From Chryseobacterium sp. S0630 (GTDB taxonomy: Bacteria > Bacteroidota > Bacteroidia > Flavobacteriales > Weeksellaceae): a stretch of 54,459 bases of DNA. The stretch spans positions 1 to 54,459 of the forward strand of contig NZ_JAMZGF010000033.1 in the NCBI RefSeq assembly GCF_024158915.1, in the 5' to 3' direction. The notes under the pieces were generated by a model. The model made no database searches, was not told the DNA's origin, and saw only the letters and a list, made by a program, of their open reading frames with translations. Position 1 is the stretch's first letter; each line of letters opens with the position of its first letter. Positions 16,170-24,940 of the stretch are shown one piece after another. The position numbers were made by a program, and so were the translations under genes.

Positions 16170-19076
16170 GTGAAAAATTTATTTACTTTCCTCACATTAT
16201 CTGTAATTTTATTCTTTCCCTCATTATTTTCTTCACAGATCCCCGGGATGGTGAACTATAGCGATGAGGAAGGATTAAACTGCTCCTATACCTATCATCT
16301 GAGACAAGATAAAAATGGCTTCATCTGGATAGGCAGCGATAATGGTTTATTCAGATTTGACGGAAAAGAATTTAAACAATACGGTAAGAAAGAAGGGTTA
16401 AAGAATATTGATATTATATCCTGTGAGCCTTTGCCCAACGGCGAGGTATTCATTCTTCCCTTTCTGAATGATTTTGCTTATTTAAAAAACGGTCGTGTTA
16501 TCAATCTGAACATCAATGACTATGTAAAAAATCAGTTTTCAAGCTCTATTCCGAAAGTTACCCGTGATGGAAACCGACTTTATCTTTATGGAAATTTAAA
16601 CCCTCAGAATATTTTCATCTATGAAAGCGGAAAAGTTAAAAAGATCCCCATCCCATTAGATTACGGGAAAAGATATTTTGCAACGCTCAGGTTTGAGCCG
16701 CATACTTACAATCTCTATTTGCATGATTCTCATCAGGGAAATATACTTGTCTACAATATCCTCACCGGAAAAAAGCAATATTTAAAAGCAGAAACCGGAA
16801 GTATGATCTGTGAAAAGGATGATCTTTTTGTCTTCTTAAATAAAAATACAATTGAAGTGTATCAACTTTCTGCTCCTTCAGGTATAAAAAAGATTCTATC
16901 TTATGATTGTGGTAAACAAGAGAATGTTTTCTACGGGCTTATTGATAAAAACAATAAACTATGGCTGAATATAAGTAATGGAGGCGTTTTATATTTCAAC
17001 CAATCACTGACTGAAAAAAAGATAAACCTTGGTAAGCCTATCAAAATACTGGACCGTTATGTGATCAATAATGTTCTTGTAGACAAGGATGATAACGTAT
17101 GGTTCAATTCACGGAATAATGGTGTATTTTTCATATCAAAATCCCTTTTTGCCAATCATATCAATTTGCCTGTAAAAAGTAATTCTGAGTATATAAAAGC
17201 CATTGCAAAAGATAACGGAAATATTCTTCTCGGCTACAATCAATCTGCCGGTGCTCTTATCAGCAAAAACAATAAAATACAAAATATTATCCTGGATAAG
17301 GGTGATAAAGATGAAAACATCTCGGTTTATTTAAAAGCCAATATTTCCATTTTCGGTTTATCAGGTAAAGTTATTGTTCATGATATGACCAATAATACTT
17401 CTAAAAAGATATATTGTTCCTTAAAGAACATTGTCTCTTACACCCAGGATTCCTTATTTTTCTGTACATCTGGCGGCTTATTGACCTACAGTTTAAAAAC
17501 TAAAAAAACAACCACTCTTTTTCAGGAGCGGGTATACACCGTTTTTCCCTATGATAAAGAGAATCTGTTTATCGGCAGCTTCAGTGATCTGTACAAATAC
17601 AATATCAGAAACCGGAAAAAAACTTTATTCTTAAAGGGATACTATTTTACAGATATTAAAAAATTAGATGATCATACTTATTTGGGAGCAACTAATCTCC
17701 ACGGGATTATTATTTTTAATACTCAAGGAATTATAAGAAAAATCGGAAAGAATGATGGATTAATCAATGACCAGGTAAAAAAAATAGAAGTAGAAAATAA
17801 AAATACATTCTGGGCCAGCACCAATTCAGGGATATCCAGAGTTGAACTGACAGCAAAGAATCAACATATCAATAACTTCACCCAGACAGACGGACTTCCC
17901 TCTGATGCAGTGGCCGGTTGCGTGATAAAAAATGACACCATCTTCATTGGAACTTCTAAAGGACTTGGAATATTTTCCATCAAAAAATTACTGACTCAGG
18001 AAAAATTCATTCACAAAAAAGTAGTTATTAACTCTGTATCTATTGAAAATAATGAGCATTACGACCTGCAGAAAAGCCTGACTGCTTATCCCCACAATAC
18101 CGTTATTTTTAATCTCAGCTTTCTTGATTATCCCTCATTGGGAAAAATAAGCTATAAATATAAGCTGGAAGGGTTAAATAACTCATGGCAAATCAATAAT
18201 TCTTCTAAAGTCATCTTCAACTCTATTCCTCCAGGCAAATATACCTTCCGGGTTTACGGTTTAGGATATAACGGAAAACAATCCTATGCTTCTTCTGACC
18301 TTACTTTTTATATAAAGCCTCTCTTCTGGCAGACATGGTGGTTCAGGCTGATACTGGCCATCTTCATCATCGGAGCTTTATTGATGATTATATTTTCTTA
18401 TCTGCATAAAAAAAGGAATAAGAAACTGGAAAAAATGGAGTACGAAAAAAAGATTGCCGAACTTGAACTCCAGGCTATTAAAGCTCAGATCAATCCTCAT
18501 TTTATTTATAACTGCCTGAACTCCATTCAATTTTTATTGTATAAAAAAGATTATCAAGAAACAGAAAACTATCTGGATATTTTCGCCAAGATGATCCGAA
18601 AAACGCTTTATTATTCAGAAAAAACCTTCATGCCTATTAAAGATGAAGTTGAATATCTCACATTGTATCTTGACATGGAAAAGCTTCGTGTAAAAGATCT
18701 TTTTGATTATAAAATTATTATTTCTGAACAGGTAGATCCTAACTGGACGATTCCCTCTTTACTGATTCAGCCTTTTGTGGAAAATGCGATAAAGCATGGC
18801 ATTTCAGGGTTAAAAGACAGAAAAGGAGAAATTCTTATCCGCTTTGATTATACGAATGTTTCTTTATGCATCACCATTGAAGATAATGGTGTAGGAATCC
18901 CCAACCAGGAATCTTTGAAAAAAGACAACTCCTTTGGGGTAAAGCTTTCTCATAAAAGAATTGAGACTTTTAAACAGCTTTTTGATACCAATATATTTTT
19001 AGAAATCAATGCGTTTCCGGAAAGCAACAGACAGGGAACACAAATCAAACTTTATATAAAACCTTATGAGAAATAA
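16170..19076 (+). CDS. LytS-like sensor histidine kinase with beta-propeller sensor domain
   Basis: 968 residues from the proposed GTG at 16170. A signal peptide (KNLFTFLTLSVILFFPSLFS) is followed by two-component regulator propeller repeats such as DKNGFIWIGSDNGLFRFDGK over about 650 residues, then a Y_Y_Y domain, one membrane helix near 725-748, a coiled coil and a LytS-type kinase domain. The phospho-acceptor is the His of NPHFIYNCLN (about H777); the ATP-binding N-box is ENAIKHG (about 870), followed by DNGVGI. The frame is open to an ATG at 16062, but only the GTG places the signal peptide at the N-terminus. It overlaps the regulator gene by 11 nt. The propeller probably senses a periplasmic ligand. 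Confidence 0.88.
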   Translation: MKNLFTFLTLSVILFFPSLFSSQIPGMVNYSDEEGLNCSYTYHLRQDKNGFIWIGSDNGLFRFDGKEFKQYGKKEGLKNIDIISCEPLPNGEVFILPFLNDFAYLKNGRVINLNINDYVKNQFSSSIPKVTRDGNRLYLYGNLNPQNIFIYESGKVKKIPIPLDYGKRYFATLRFEPHTYNLYLHDSHQGNILVYNILTGKKQYLKAETGSMICEKDDLFVFLNKNTIEVYQLSAPSGIKKILSYDCGKQENVFYGLIDKNNKLWLNISNGGVLYFNQSLTEKKINLGKPIKILDRYVINNVLVDKDDNVWFNSRNNGVFFISKSLFANHINLPVKSNSEYIKAIAKDNGNILLGYNQSAGALISKNNKIQNIILDKGDKDENISVYLKANISIFGLSGKVIVHDMTNNTSKKIYCSLKNIVSYTQDSLFFCTSGGLLTYSLKTKKTTTLFQERVYTVFPYDKENLFIGSFSDLYKYNIRNRKKTLFLKGYYFTDIKKLDDHTYLGATNLHGIIIFNTQGIIRKIGKNDGLINDQVKKIEVENKNTFWASTNSGISRVELTAKNQHINNFTQTDGLPSDAVAGCVIKNDTIFIGTSKGLGIFSIKKLLTQEKFIHKKVVINSVSIENNEHYDLQKSLTAYPHNTVIFNLSFLDYPSLGKISYKYKLEGLNNSWQINNSSKVIFNSIPPGKYTFRVYGLGYNGKQSYASSDLTFYIKPLFWQTWWFRLILAIFIIGALLMIIFSYLHKKRNKKLEKMEYEKKIAELELQAIKAQINPHFIYNCLNSIQFLLYKKDYQETENYLDIFAKMIRKTLYYSEKTFMPIKDEVEYLTLYLDMEKLRVKDLFDYKIIISEQVDPNWTIPSLLIQPFVENAIKHGISGLKDRKGEILIRFDYTNVSLCITIEDNGVGIPNQESLKKDNSFGVKLSHKRIETFKQLFDTNIFLEINAFPESNRQGTQIKLYIKPYEK

Positions 19077-19797
19077 AATACACGCATGTATTGTTGATGA
19101 TGAACAAGATGGAAGAGATTATATTGCATTACTTATGGAAAATGAATTTCCTGAAATCAATATTGAATTCCAGGCTTCCTCCGTGGAAGAAGCTTATATT
19201 TACCTTATCAAAAACTCTCCCGACATTCTGTTTCTCGATGTTCAGTTGGGTGATGGAACCACTTTCGATTTACTCTCAAAGCTGAATGAAGTTCATTCCC
19301 AGATTATTTTCATCACAGCTTACGAAAATTTTGCCATTCAGGCAATTAAAAATGGAGCTACAGATTATCTTTTAAAGCCTATAAAAAAAATGGATTTTAT
19401 GATTGCTGTCAATAAAACCCTGGACAATATTAAAAAAATACAGACTCCCAATCCTACTCTTCTTAAAGATAACAAAATCATTCTTTCTACCCTTCAGGGA
19501 TTTAAGTTGGTAGAAATATCCAATATCATCCGTTGTGAAGCAGATTCGAGCTATACCCTTTTTTATCTTGCCGATAAATCAAAAATAATGGTATCCAAAA
19601 CGCTTCATGAATTTGAACCCATTCTGATGGAACATCATTTTTTCAGGATACATCATAAGCATCTTATTAATATTAATCATCTTCAGGAATATATTAAAGG
19701 CAGAGGCGGACAGGTAGTAATGAGCGACGGATCCGTTCTGGATGTCTCCTACCGCAAGAAGAATGACTTCCTTTCCACCATAGGGAAACCCGAATAA
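19066..19797 (+). CDS. LytTR family response regulator
   Basis: 243 residues. The receiver domain has the acidic pair D11-D12, phospho-acceptor D58 (in FLDVQLGDG), T84 and K104, all conserved. The C-terminal third (about 140-240) is a LytTR DNA-binding domain, with FFRIHHKHLININ and the QVVMSDGSVLDVSYRKK segment. It is the cognate partner of the kinase with which it overlaps. LytTR proteins usually bind pairs of about 9-bp direct repeats; such a pair with 21-bp spacing lies just downstream at 19810-19838, ahead of a peptide gene. Confidence 0.93.
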   Translation: MRNKIHACIVDDEQDGRDYIALLMENEFPEINIEFQASSVEEAYIYLIKNSPDILFLDVQLGDGTTFDLLSKLNEVHSQIIFITAYENFAIQAIKNGATDYLLKPIKKMDFMIAVNKTLDNIKKIQTPNPTLLKDNKIILSTLQGFKLVEISNIIRCEADSSYTLFYLADKSKIMVSKTLHEFEPILMEHHFFRIHHKHLININHLQEYIKGRGGQVVMSDGSVLDVSYRKKNDFLSTIGKPE

Positions 19798-19809
19798 AAT
19801 ATTTTCTTT

Positions 19810-19838
19810 CGCACTTACTTATTCAACCTCCGCACTTA
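19810..19838 (+). promoter_or_regulatory. Direct repeat CGCACTTA x2 with 21-bp spacing, candidate LytTR operator
   Basis: CGCACTTA occurs at 19810-19817 and 19831-19838, exactly two helical turns apart, about 60 nt upstream of the presumed start of the peptide transcript. This is the usual geometry of LytTR binding sites. The right copy also forms part of a weak CTCC/GGAG hairpin with a following T-run, so a terminator for the regulator gene may overlap it. Confidence 0.45.
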
Positions 19839-19872
19839 TTAGTTGGAGCTGTTTTTTGTTAAGACTCTTCTC

Positions 19873-19880
19873 TACTTTCG
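19873..19880 (+). promoter_or_regulatory. Presumed -7 box, TACTTTCG
   Basis: Matches TAnnTTTG at 7 of 8 positions and is identical to the octamer ahead of the four-peptide cluster at 26079. It would serve the peptide gene at 19905. Confidence 0.35.
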
Positions 19881-19904
19881 TCATGTTAAACAAAAAAAAT
19901 TATC

Positions 19905-20105
19905 ATGAAAATCACTAGAAAAGTACTCAAGAGAAATCAAATGAGATCCATTGCCGGAGGAACAGCATTTGTTACCCCAAGCAACCCTGGAACAATCCCT
20001 CAACCCCAGCCTCCTATTGCAACTAATCCGCAACAACCTATTGGAGGACTTCCTTTTATTTACACAATGCCATGGAATGGACTTCCCTGGATTGAACCTA
20101 AATAA
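19905..20105 (+). CDS. Double-glycine-leader peptide, Pro-rich core
   Basis: 66 residues. The N-terminal 19 residues form a leader (KVLKRNQMRSIAGG) with the double glycine at which a C39-type peptidase domain of an ABC exporter would cut. The remaining 47 residues have no cysteine, about a quarter proline, and an aromatic C-terminus (PFIYTMPWNGLPWIEPK). It is therefore different from the Cys-rich peptides at 26116-27028 and 32919-33125, though the leader is alike. It stands directly downstream of the LytTR system, is preceded by a candidate LytTR operator and is followed by its own terminator. A signal or bacteriocin-like role is possible; neither is shown. Confidence 0.7.
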   Translation: MKITRKVLKRNQMRSIAGGTAFVTPSNPGTIPQPQPPIATNPQQPIGGLPFIYTMPWNGLPWIEPK

Positions 20106-20119
20106 GGAAAATTCTAAAG

Positions 20120-20147
20120 TTCCGGTCTTCGGATCGGGATTTTTTTT
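20120..20147 (+). terminator. Rho-independent terminator
   Basis: 8-bp stem with two G-T pairs (20120-20127 with 20132-20139), TTCG loop and eight T residues. It separates the peptide gene from the lipoprotein gene. Confidence 0.8.
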
Positions 20148-20173
20148 AATAGTACATCAAACACCAATAATCA

Positions 20174-21202
20174 ATGACCATGAAAACAAGAATAAACTTT
20201 GAAAATATTGAACCACTACATTTCAATATTAAAAGACTTAAGACATCCATTAGTCATTCATTTTTATTAATGATTCTATCACTACTTTCTTTAGCTTGTC
20301 AGAAAAGTATTGAGGATATTAATGATTCTTCTGTTGAAAAAAAGAACATTACCAATGTTCAAAAAACAATAAACGCATCCCCTGAAAAGATGTTATATTT
20401 TGCCACATTAGATGAGTATGAAAACTTTTTCAACAATCCTGAGTTTGCAAACTTAAAGATTGAAACCACAGATTATTCTCCACTTCGAAATACGATTGAG
20501 GAAATCAACAAGCTCATGGATTCTGAAGATCCCAATATGGATACGAATCCAATAATGGAAGATGCTATTTATGATAATTACGGATTATTACTTGATATAT
20601 TAAATCAGAAAAAGTTAGTCAGACTTGGCAATTATATTGTGAGAGTTGATCTTGCCAATAATACCGTATATACCATCCCTTCTGATACGCCAGACGCAGT
20701 AAACACTATCCTAAACAAATCTGGAAATGAATTCATTACACAGTATGATAATAACACCGAACTCGTTCCTATTTTATTCAATCTGTTGGGTTGTAATGAT
20801 CGCTGGGCAATTCATAAAAAAGAAAAATTAGATAATGAGAGCGTACGTTGTTCTAACAAGAAAAGAACAAAAAAAGAACTGACCTACCAGGCAGCAGGAA
20901 TTTATTTCTCTATAGTTGGTGAAGCTAAAGGTCAAAAAAAACCATTCCTTATATGGGTAGCAGACAATTATCAATACCCTGATATATCTTATTTTTCATA
21001 TACTCTGAAAAAGAGATGTGGAAGTTCTGAAAGCTGGGGTGGAGATCCTGATAGTTGGACTGGCAGTTTAGCCTGGTCAAGTGACGGGAATAAAGCTACT
21101 TTCAGACCTTATCAGAGTACACATGCTTTAAAGGAGTACAATGTATATGCAAACATTGTAGGATGTGGTGGTACACACACATTACATATTGAGGATTACT
21201 AA
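20174..21202 (+). CDS. Lipoprotein of unknown function
   Basis: 342 residues. A long basic N-terminal region is followed by a hydrophobic stretch and lipobox LSLAC with the lipidated cysteine at C42. An alternative start at 20180 removes two residues. The mature part begins with charged helices and ends in a Trp/Gly-rich domain (SSESWGGDPDSWTGSLAWSS) with several cysteines that could form disulfides. I do not recognise the family. It lies behind the double-glycine peptide gene, but a terminator separates the two, so a functional link is uncertain. A hairpin terminator follows. Confidence 0.65.
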   Translation: MTMKTRINFENIEPLHFNIKRLKTSISHSFLLMILSLLSLACQKSIEDINDSSVEKKNITNVQKTINASPEKMLYFATLDEYENFFNNPEFANLKIETTDYSPLRNTIEEINKLMDSEDPNMDTNPIMEDAIYDNYGLLLDILNQKKLVRLGNYIVRVDLANNTVYTIPSDTPDAVNTILNKSGNEFITQYDNNTELVPILFNLLGCNDRWAIHKKEKLDNESVRCSNKKRTKKELTYQAAGIYFSIVGEAKGQKKPFLIWVADNYQYPDISYFSYTLKKRCGSSESWGGDPDSWTGSLAWSSDGNKATFRPYQSTHALKEYNVYANIVGCGGTHTLHIEDY

Positions 21203-21235
21203 ATAATAAGGACAAATAATTTTATTATTAAAGAA

Positions 21236-21264
21236 GGACAGTTATAAACTGTCCTTTATTTATA
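21236..21264 (+). terminator. Rho-independent terminator
   Basis: 10-bp perfect stem AAGGACAGTT/AACTGTCCTT with a 3-nt loop, then TTATTTATAG. It ends the lipoprotein gene. Confidence 0.75.
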
Positions 21265-21299
21265 GTTTTTCCTTAAATTCGGTCCACAAAACTGTTTTT

Positions 21300-22448
21300 A
21301 TGATACAACTTCCTTTATCAAAACTTTCCAATGTAGGAACTACTATTTTCAGCCAGATGACTCAGCTTGCCAATGAAAATGAAGCCATCAATCTGTCTCA
21401 GGGATTTCCTGATTTTATGCCAGATTCAGAATTATTAAATCATGTAGATCATTTTATTAAAAAAGGCTTCAATCAGTATGCTCCTCTTGGCGGAATGATT
21501 GGCTTAAAGGAAGAAATTGCACGAAAAATTGAAAATAGTCATCAGGCAATTTACCATCCGGATTCTGAAATAACAGTTACTGCAGGCGGTACTCAGGCAA
21601 TTTTCACGGCTATTGCATCATTTATTAAAAAAGATGATGAAGTGATTATTTTTGAACCTGCATATGATTGTTATGAGCCTACGGTAGAACTTTTCGGAGG
21701 TATTGTAAAACGATTTGAAATGAAAGCTCCGGATTATGAAATCAACTGGGATGAAGTAAAAAATCTTGTCAGCGAAAAAACCAGGATGATCATTCTTAAT
21801 AACCCTAACAATCCTTCAGGAAAAATTCTGAAAGAAAATGATATACAGGAACTTATTAAACTGGTAAAAGGAACTTCTATTCTTATTTTGAGTGATGAAG
21901 TGTATGAAAATATTGTTTTTGATGGAAAACAGCATTTAAGCATCTGTAAGTATCCGGAATTGAAAGAAAGAAGCCTTCTTGTGGCCTCTTTTGGGAAGCT
22001 TTTTCATGTTACCGGATGGAAAGTAGGCTATTGTGCAGCACCTAAAAGCTTAACGGAAGAATTCAGGAAAGTACACCAATTCAATGTGTTTTGTGTAAAC
22101 ACTCCTATTCAGCTGGCTCTGGCAGAATACATGAAAAATGATGAACACTATACTTATCTGAATCAGTTTTTCCAGGAGAAAAGAGACTTTCTGAGAAAAG
22201 GTCTTACAGGTACATCGTTCGAACTTCTGGACTGTGAAGGAACTTATTTTCAGGCGGTGAAATATGATAAAATATCAGATAAAAATGATTTTGATTTTGC
22301 TTCAGAACTTACCATCAATCATAAGGTGGCCAGTGTTCCTTTCTCTTCTTTTTATAAAAACAAGCTGAATGAGAATGTGATCAGGTTGTGCTTTGCCAAG
22401 AAACAGGAAACTCTGGAAAAAGCACTTGAGAATTTATCAAAGATTTAA
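21300..22448 (+). CDS. Methionine (kynurenine-type) aminotransferase, PLP class I
   Basis: 382 residues of fold-type I aminotransferase. NLSQGFPDF (31-39), NNPNNPSG (167-174) and SDEVYE (198-203) contact pyridoxal phosphate, and K233 in ASFGKLFHVTGWKVGYC is the Schiff-base lysine. The pattern matches the YbdL / kynurenine-oxoglutarate transaminase branch, which in bacteria mostly uses methionine or aromatic 2-oxo acids, as in the last step of methionine salvage. Nothing in the neighbourhood fixes the substrate. It stands alone, converging on cls across a shared terminator. Confidence 0.88.
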   Translation: MIQLPLSKLSNVGTTIFSQMTQLANENEAINLSQGFPDFMPDSELLNHVDHFIKKGFNQYAPLGGMIGLKEEIARKIENSHQAIYHPDSEITVTAGGTQAIFTAIASFIKKDDEVIIFEPAYDCYEPTVELFGGIVKRFEMKAPDYEINWDEVKNLVSEKTRMIILNNPNNPSGKILKENDIQELIKLVKGTSILILSDEVYENIVFDGKQHLSICKYPELKERSLLVASFGKLFHVTGWKVGYCAAPKSLTEEFRKVHQFNVFCVNTPIQLALAEYMKNDEHYTYLNQFFQEKRDFLRKGLTGTSFELLDCEGTYFQAVKYDKISDKNDFDFASELTINHKVASVPFSSFYKNKLNENVIRLCFAKKQETLEKALENLSKI

Positions 22449-22489
22449 TACTTCCTGATTAAAACAAAGAGGTAAAGAAATTATACATA

Positions 22490-22517
22490 AAACTCCGGAA
22501 ATGTTTCCGGAGTTTTT
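22490..22517. terminator. Bidirectional terminator
   Basis: AAACTCCGGAAA/TTTCCGGAGTTT palindrome flanked by T-runs on both strands. It serves the aminotransferase gene on + and cls on -. Confidence 0.85.
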
Positions 22518-22539
22518 ATTTTTTATTCACAGGTGAATT

Positions 22540-24006
22540 TTAAATTAGCGGTGAAAGCAGTCTGGCCAGATGTTCAAAAAAAACTTTGAATTTTGACCTT
22601 TTTTTCCAGGCATCAAGGAAGATTTCTTCACAATCATTCATATCCTCAATAAAAAGGTTTTTAAGCTTCTGATTAATTTCTGCATCAAAGATCAATGTAT
22701 TTACCTCAAAATTAAGTTCCTGACTTCTGACATCCATATTCGCAGTTCCTACAGACGAAAAATGGTCATCAACAATCATTGTTTTGGCATGAATAAATCC
22801 TTTTTTGTAAAAGAATACTCTCACTTTGTTCTCCAGAAGCTCTTCATAATAGGAATAGGCTGCGGCATTCACCACTACAGAATCTCCTGATTTTGGTACC
22901 ATAAGCCTTACATCAAGTCCGGAAAGACCAGCCTGCTTTATAGCGTTCAATACCGTTTCAACAGGGATAAAATAAGGCGTTACAATATATACTCTTTTTT
23001 GGGCAGAAAGAATTGCCGAACTGGTGCTCAACATAATAGAAGGCCTGGTATCGGGGCCACTTGCAGCAACCTGAACGAGGGAACTTCCTGCTTCTGTTTT
23101 TTTATAATCGAAATACGATGTTGAGATTTCAGGAAATTTTTCAGTAGCAAAAACCCAGTTGCTGAAAAACAAAAATTGAAAATAAAAAGCGGCTTCTCCT
23201 TTAATATAAAGATGAACGTCTCTCCAGTACTGTTTTGGGTTAGGATTGATGTATTTATCCGAAACATTAATGCCACCTGTAAAAACCTCAGTCCCATCTA
23301 CAATGATGATCTTCCTGTGATCTCTGTAATTCACTCTGTTGGCTAGAAGCCTGAAAGTAATTTTGTTGACCGGAGATACTTCCACTCCTGCTTCCTGTAA
23401 TTTTCTTAAAAACTTCCGGCCTAATTTTCCACTTCCCAGATCATCATAAAGAAAACGTATTTTAACACCTTGCTTTGCTTTCCTCATCAACAGATCAGCA
23501 AGCCTGTTTCCGACATCGTCATTATCATAAATATAATATTCCAGATGGATATGATGCGCTGCCTTTTCAAGTACTTCAAAAACTTTTTCAAATTTAGCTT
23601 CACCATTGATCAGGACTTCTGTATGATTTCCCTGAGAAACAGGCGCATTTCCGGCATTGTAAAGAAAATTAACAGTGAGCAAAAAATTCTGTAATTCTTC
23701 CTGATGAGCAATCAGTGTTTTATGATGGGTTTCTTCAATATATTGCTGTACTTTTTGATATATCTGCTCATTACGTTCTATTTTGAAGGTATAAAATTTA
23801 TTCTTTTTGAAATTGACTCCAAAAACAAAATAAATGATGATTCCCACCACCGGAAGAAAAATAATAAGCAGAAGATAAGCCAGTGTTTTGCTTGTATTTC
23901 TGGTATCCATAATGATCTTACCCGCAAGGAAAGTAACCCCGAGAAGATAAAGGGCCTCAAATCCCAACAAAATGTATGGATACTGATCAAGAAATTCTTT
24001 AACCAT
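22540..24006 (-). CDS. cls: Cardiolipin synthase
   Basis: 488 residues, the usual length. Two N-terminal membrane helices (about 10-30 and 42-64) are followed by two phospholipase D domains with complete HKD motifs: H230-K232-D237 (HRKIIIVD) and H406-K408-D413 (HAKTMIVDD). It joins two phosphatidylglycerol molecules into cardiolipin and glycerol at the inner membrane. It stands alone between two strong terminators. Confidence 0.94.
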   Translation of the reverse strand: MVKEFLDQYPYILLGFEALYLLGVTFLAGKIIMDTRNTSKTLAYLLLIIFLPVVGIIIYFVFGVNFKKNKFYTFKIERNEQIYQKVQQYIEETHHKTLIAHQEELQNFLLTVNFLYNAGNAPVSQGNHTEVLINGEAKFEKVFEVLEKAAHHIHLEYYIYDNDDVGNRLADLLMRKAKQGVKIRFLYDDLGSGKLGRKFLRKLQEAGVEVSPVNKITFRLLANRVNYRDHRKIIIVDGTEVFTGGINVSDKYINPNPKQYWRDVHLYIKGEAAFYFQFLFFSNWVFATEKFPEISTSYFDYKKTEAGSSLVQVAASGPDTRPSIMLSTSSAILSAQKRVYIVTPYFIPVETVLNAIKQAGLSGLDVRLMVPKSGDSVVVNAAAYSYYEELLENKVRVFFYKKGFIHAKTMIVDDHFSSVGTANMDVRSQELNFEVNTLIFDAEINQKLKNLFIEDMNDCEEIFLDAWKKRSKFKVFFEHLARLLSPLI

Positions 24007-24034
24007 ATTGACTGATCTCTAGGTTAAAGATAGT

Positions 24035-24080
24035 GAAAAAGGCCAAAAAGGAAATTAAAAATTTCTCTTTTTGGCCTTTT
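24035..24080 (-). terminator. Rho-independent terminator
   Basis: 14-bp outer stem (24036-24049 with 24067-24080) extended by a 6-bp inner stem, then a T-run on the reverse strand. It ends the SDR gene. Confidence 0.88.
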
Positions 24081-24086
24081 AAAGTT

Positions 24087-24851
24087 CTATAGGAACATTC
24101 CTCCTGAAACTTCAATTCTTTGTCCATTGATCCATCTTGCATCTTCCGTACACAGGAATGCCACCACTCCACCAATGTCATCCGGAAGACCTACTCTTCC
24201 GAGTGCTGTAGCTCCCGCTACCATTGCATTGATCTCTTCATTGTCTCTTACTCTTCCGCCACCAAAATCTGTTTCAATAGCTCCCGGAGCTACAACATTG
24301 GCTTTGATTTTTCTTGAACCTAATTCTTTAGCCATGTATTTGGTCAGCATTTCTACACCTGCTTTAATTGATCCATAAATAGAAGATCCCGGTGTTGCAA
24401 ATCTTGCCAGCCCTGAAGAGACATTAATAATACCTCCTCCATCATTAATAAATGGTAATAATTTTTGAGTCAGGAAAAACACTCCTTTAAAGTGAATATC
24501 TACCACATCGTCCAATTGCTCTTCCGTTACTTCTGTAATCGGGGAATATAAGGCTGTTCCTGCATTATTGATCAGGTAATCGATATGAGTACTTCCTGTA
24601 TTTTGCTGCAAATGATCTGTTACGTTTTTTACAAAAGTATCAAAGCTTTTAATATCTTTTGTATCAAGCTGAAATGCTACAGCTTTCCTTCCCATTGATT
24701 TGATTTCATTGACAACAGCATCAGCCTCTTCTTTGTTACTTCTGTAGGTAATGATAACATCTAATCCTTTTTGAGCAATTTTAAGCGCTGAGTTTTTCCC
24801 TAATCCACGGCTTCCTCCGGTTACCAGTGCAATATTTGTTTTTGTGTTCAT
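24087..24851 (-). CDS. SDR family oxidoreductase
   Basis: 254 residues of classical short-chain dehydrogenase: TGGSRGLG (11-18), NNAG after a YLI strand, VSSGLA and the catalytic YGSIK pair, ending in the FabG-like GQRIEVSGGMF. The frame is open to 24878, but the ATG at 24851 places the first Rossmann strand correctly. An AraC-type regulator gene ends 89 nt upstream on the same strand. AraC-SDR pairs of this sort are common in flavobacteria and suggest that the regulator controls this gene; the substrate is unknown. Confidence 0.88.
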   Translation of the reverse strand: MNTKTNIALVTGGSRGLGKNSALKIAQKGLDVIITYRSNKEEADAVVNEIKSMGRKAVAFQLDTKDIKSFDTFVKNVTDHLQQNTGSTHIDYLINNAGTALYSPITEVTEEQLDDVVDIHFKGVFFLTQKLLPFINDGGGIINVSSGLARFATPGSSIYGSIKAGVEMLTKYMAKELGSRKIKANVVAPGAIETDFGGGRVRDNEEINAMVAGATALGRVGLPDDIGGVVAFLCTEDARWINGQRIEVSGGMFL

Positions 24852-24940
24852 TGTATTTTGATTATTTTGATGGTACAAAGTTGGGATATTTTCAGACTGA
24901 AGTGTTTGCTTGAATCAATCTGAAATTTGCAAAATTCAAA

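Noticed and set aside
19826..19858. CTCC/GGAG hairpin with T-run as terminator of the LytTR gene
   Set aside because: The stem has only about five pairs, and the same bases form the right half of the direct repeat, so I list the repeat and mention the hairpin only as an alternative.
19951..20202. 83-codon open frame overlapping the Pro-rich peptide gene
   Set aside because: It runs in another frame through the peptide core and its terminator; the GG leader and the compact promoter-terminator layout support the peptide frame.
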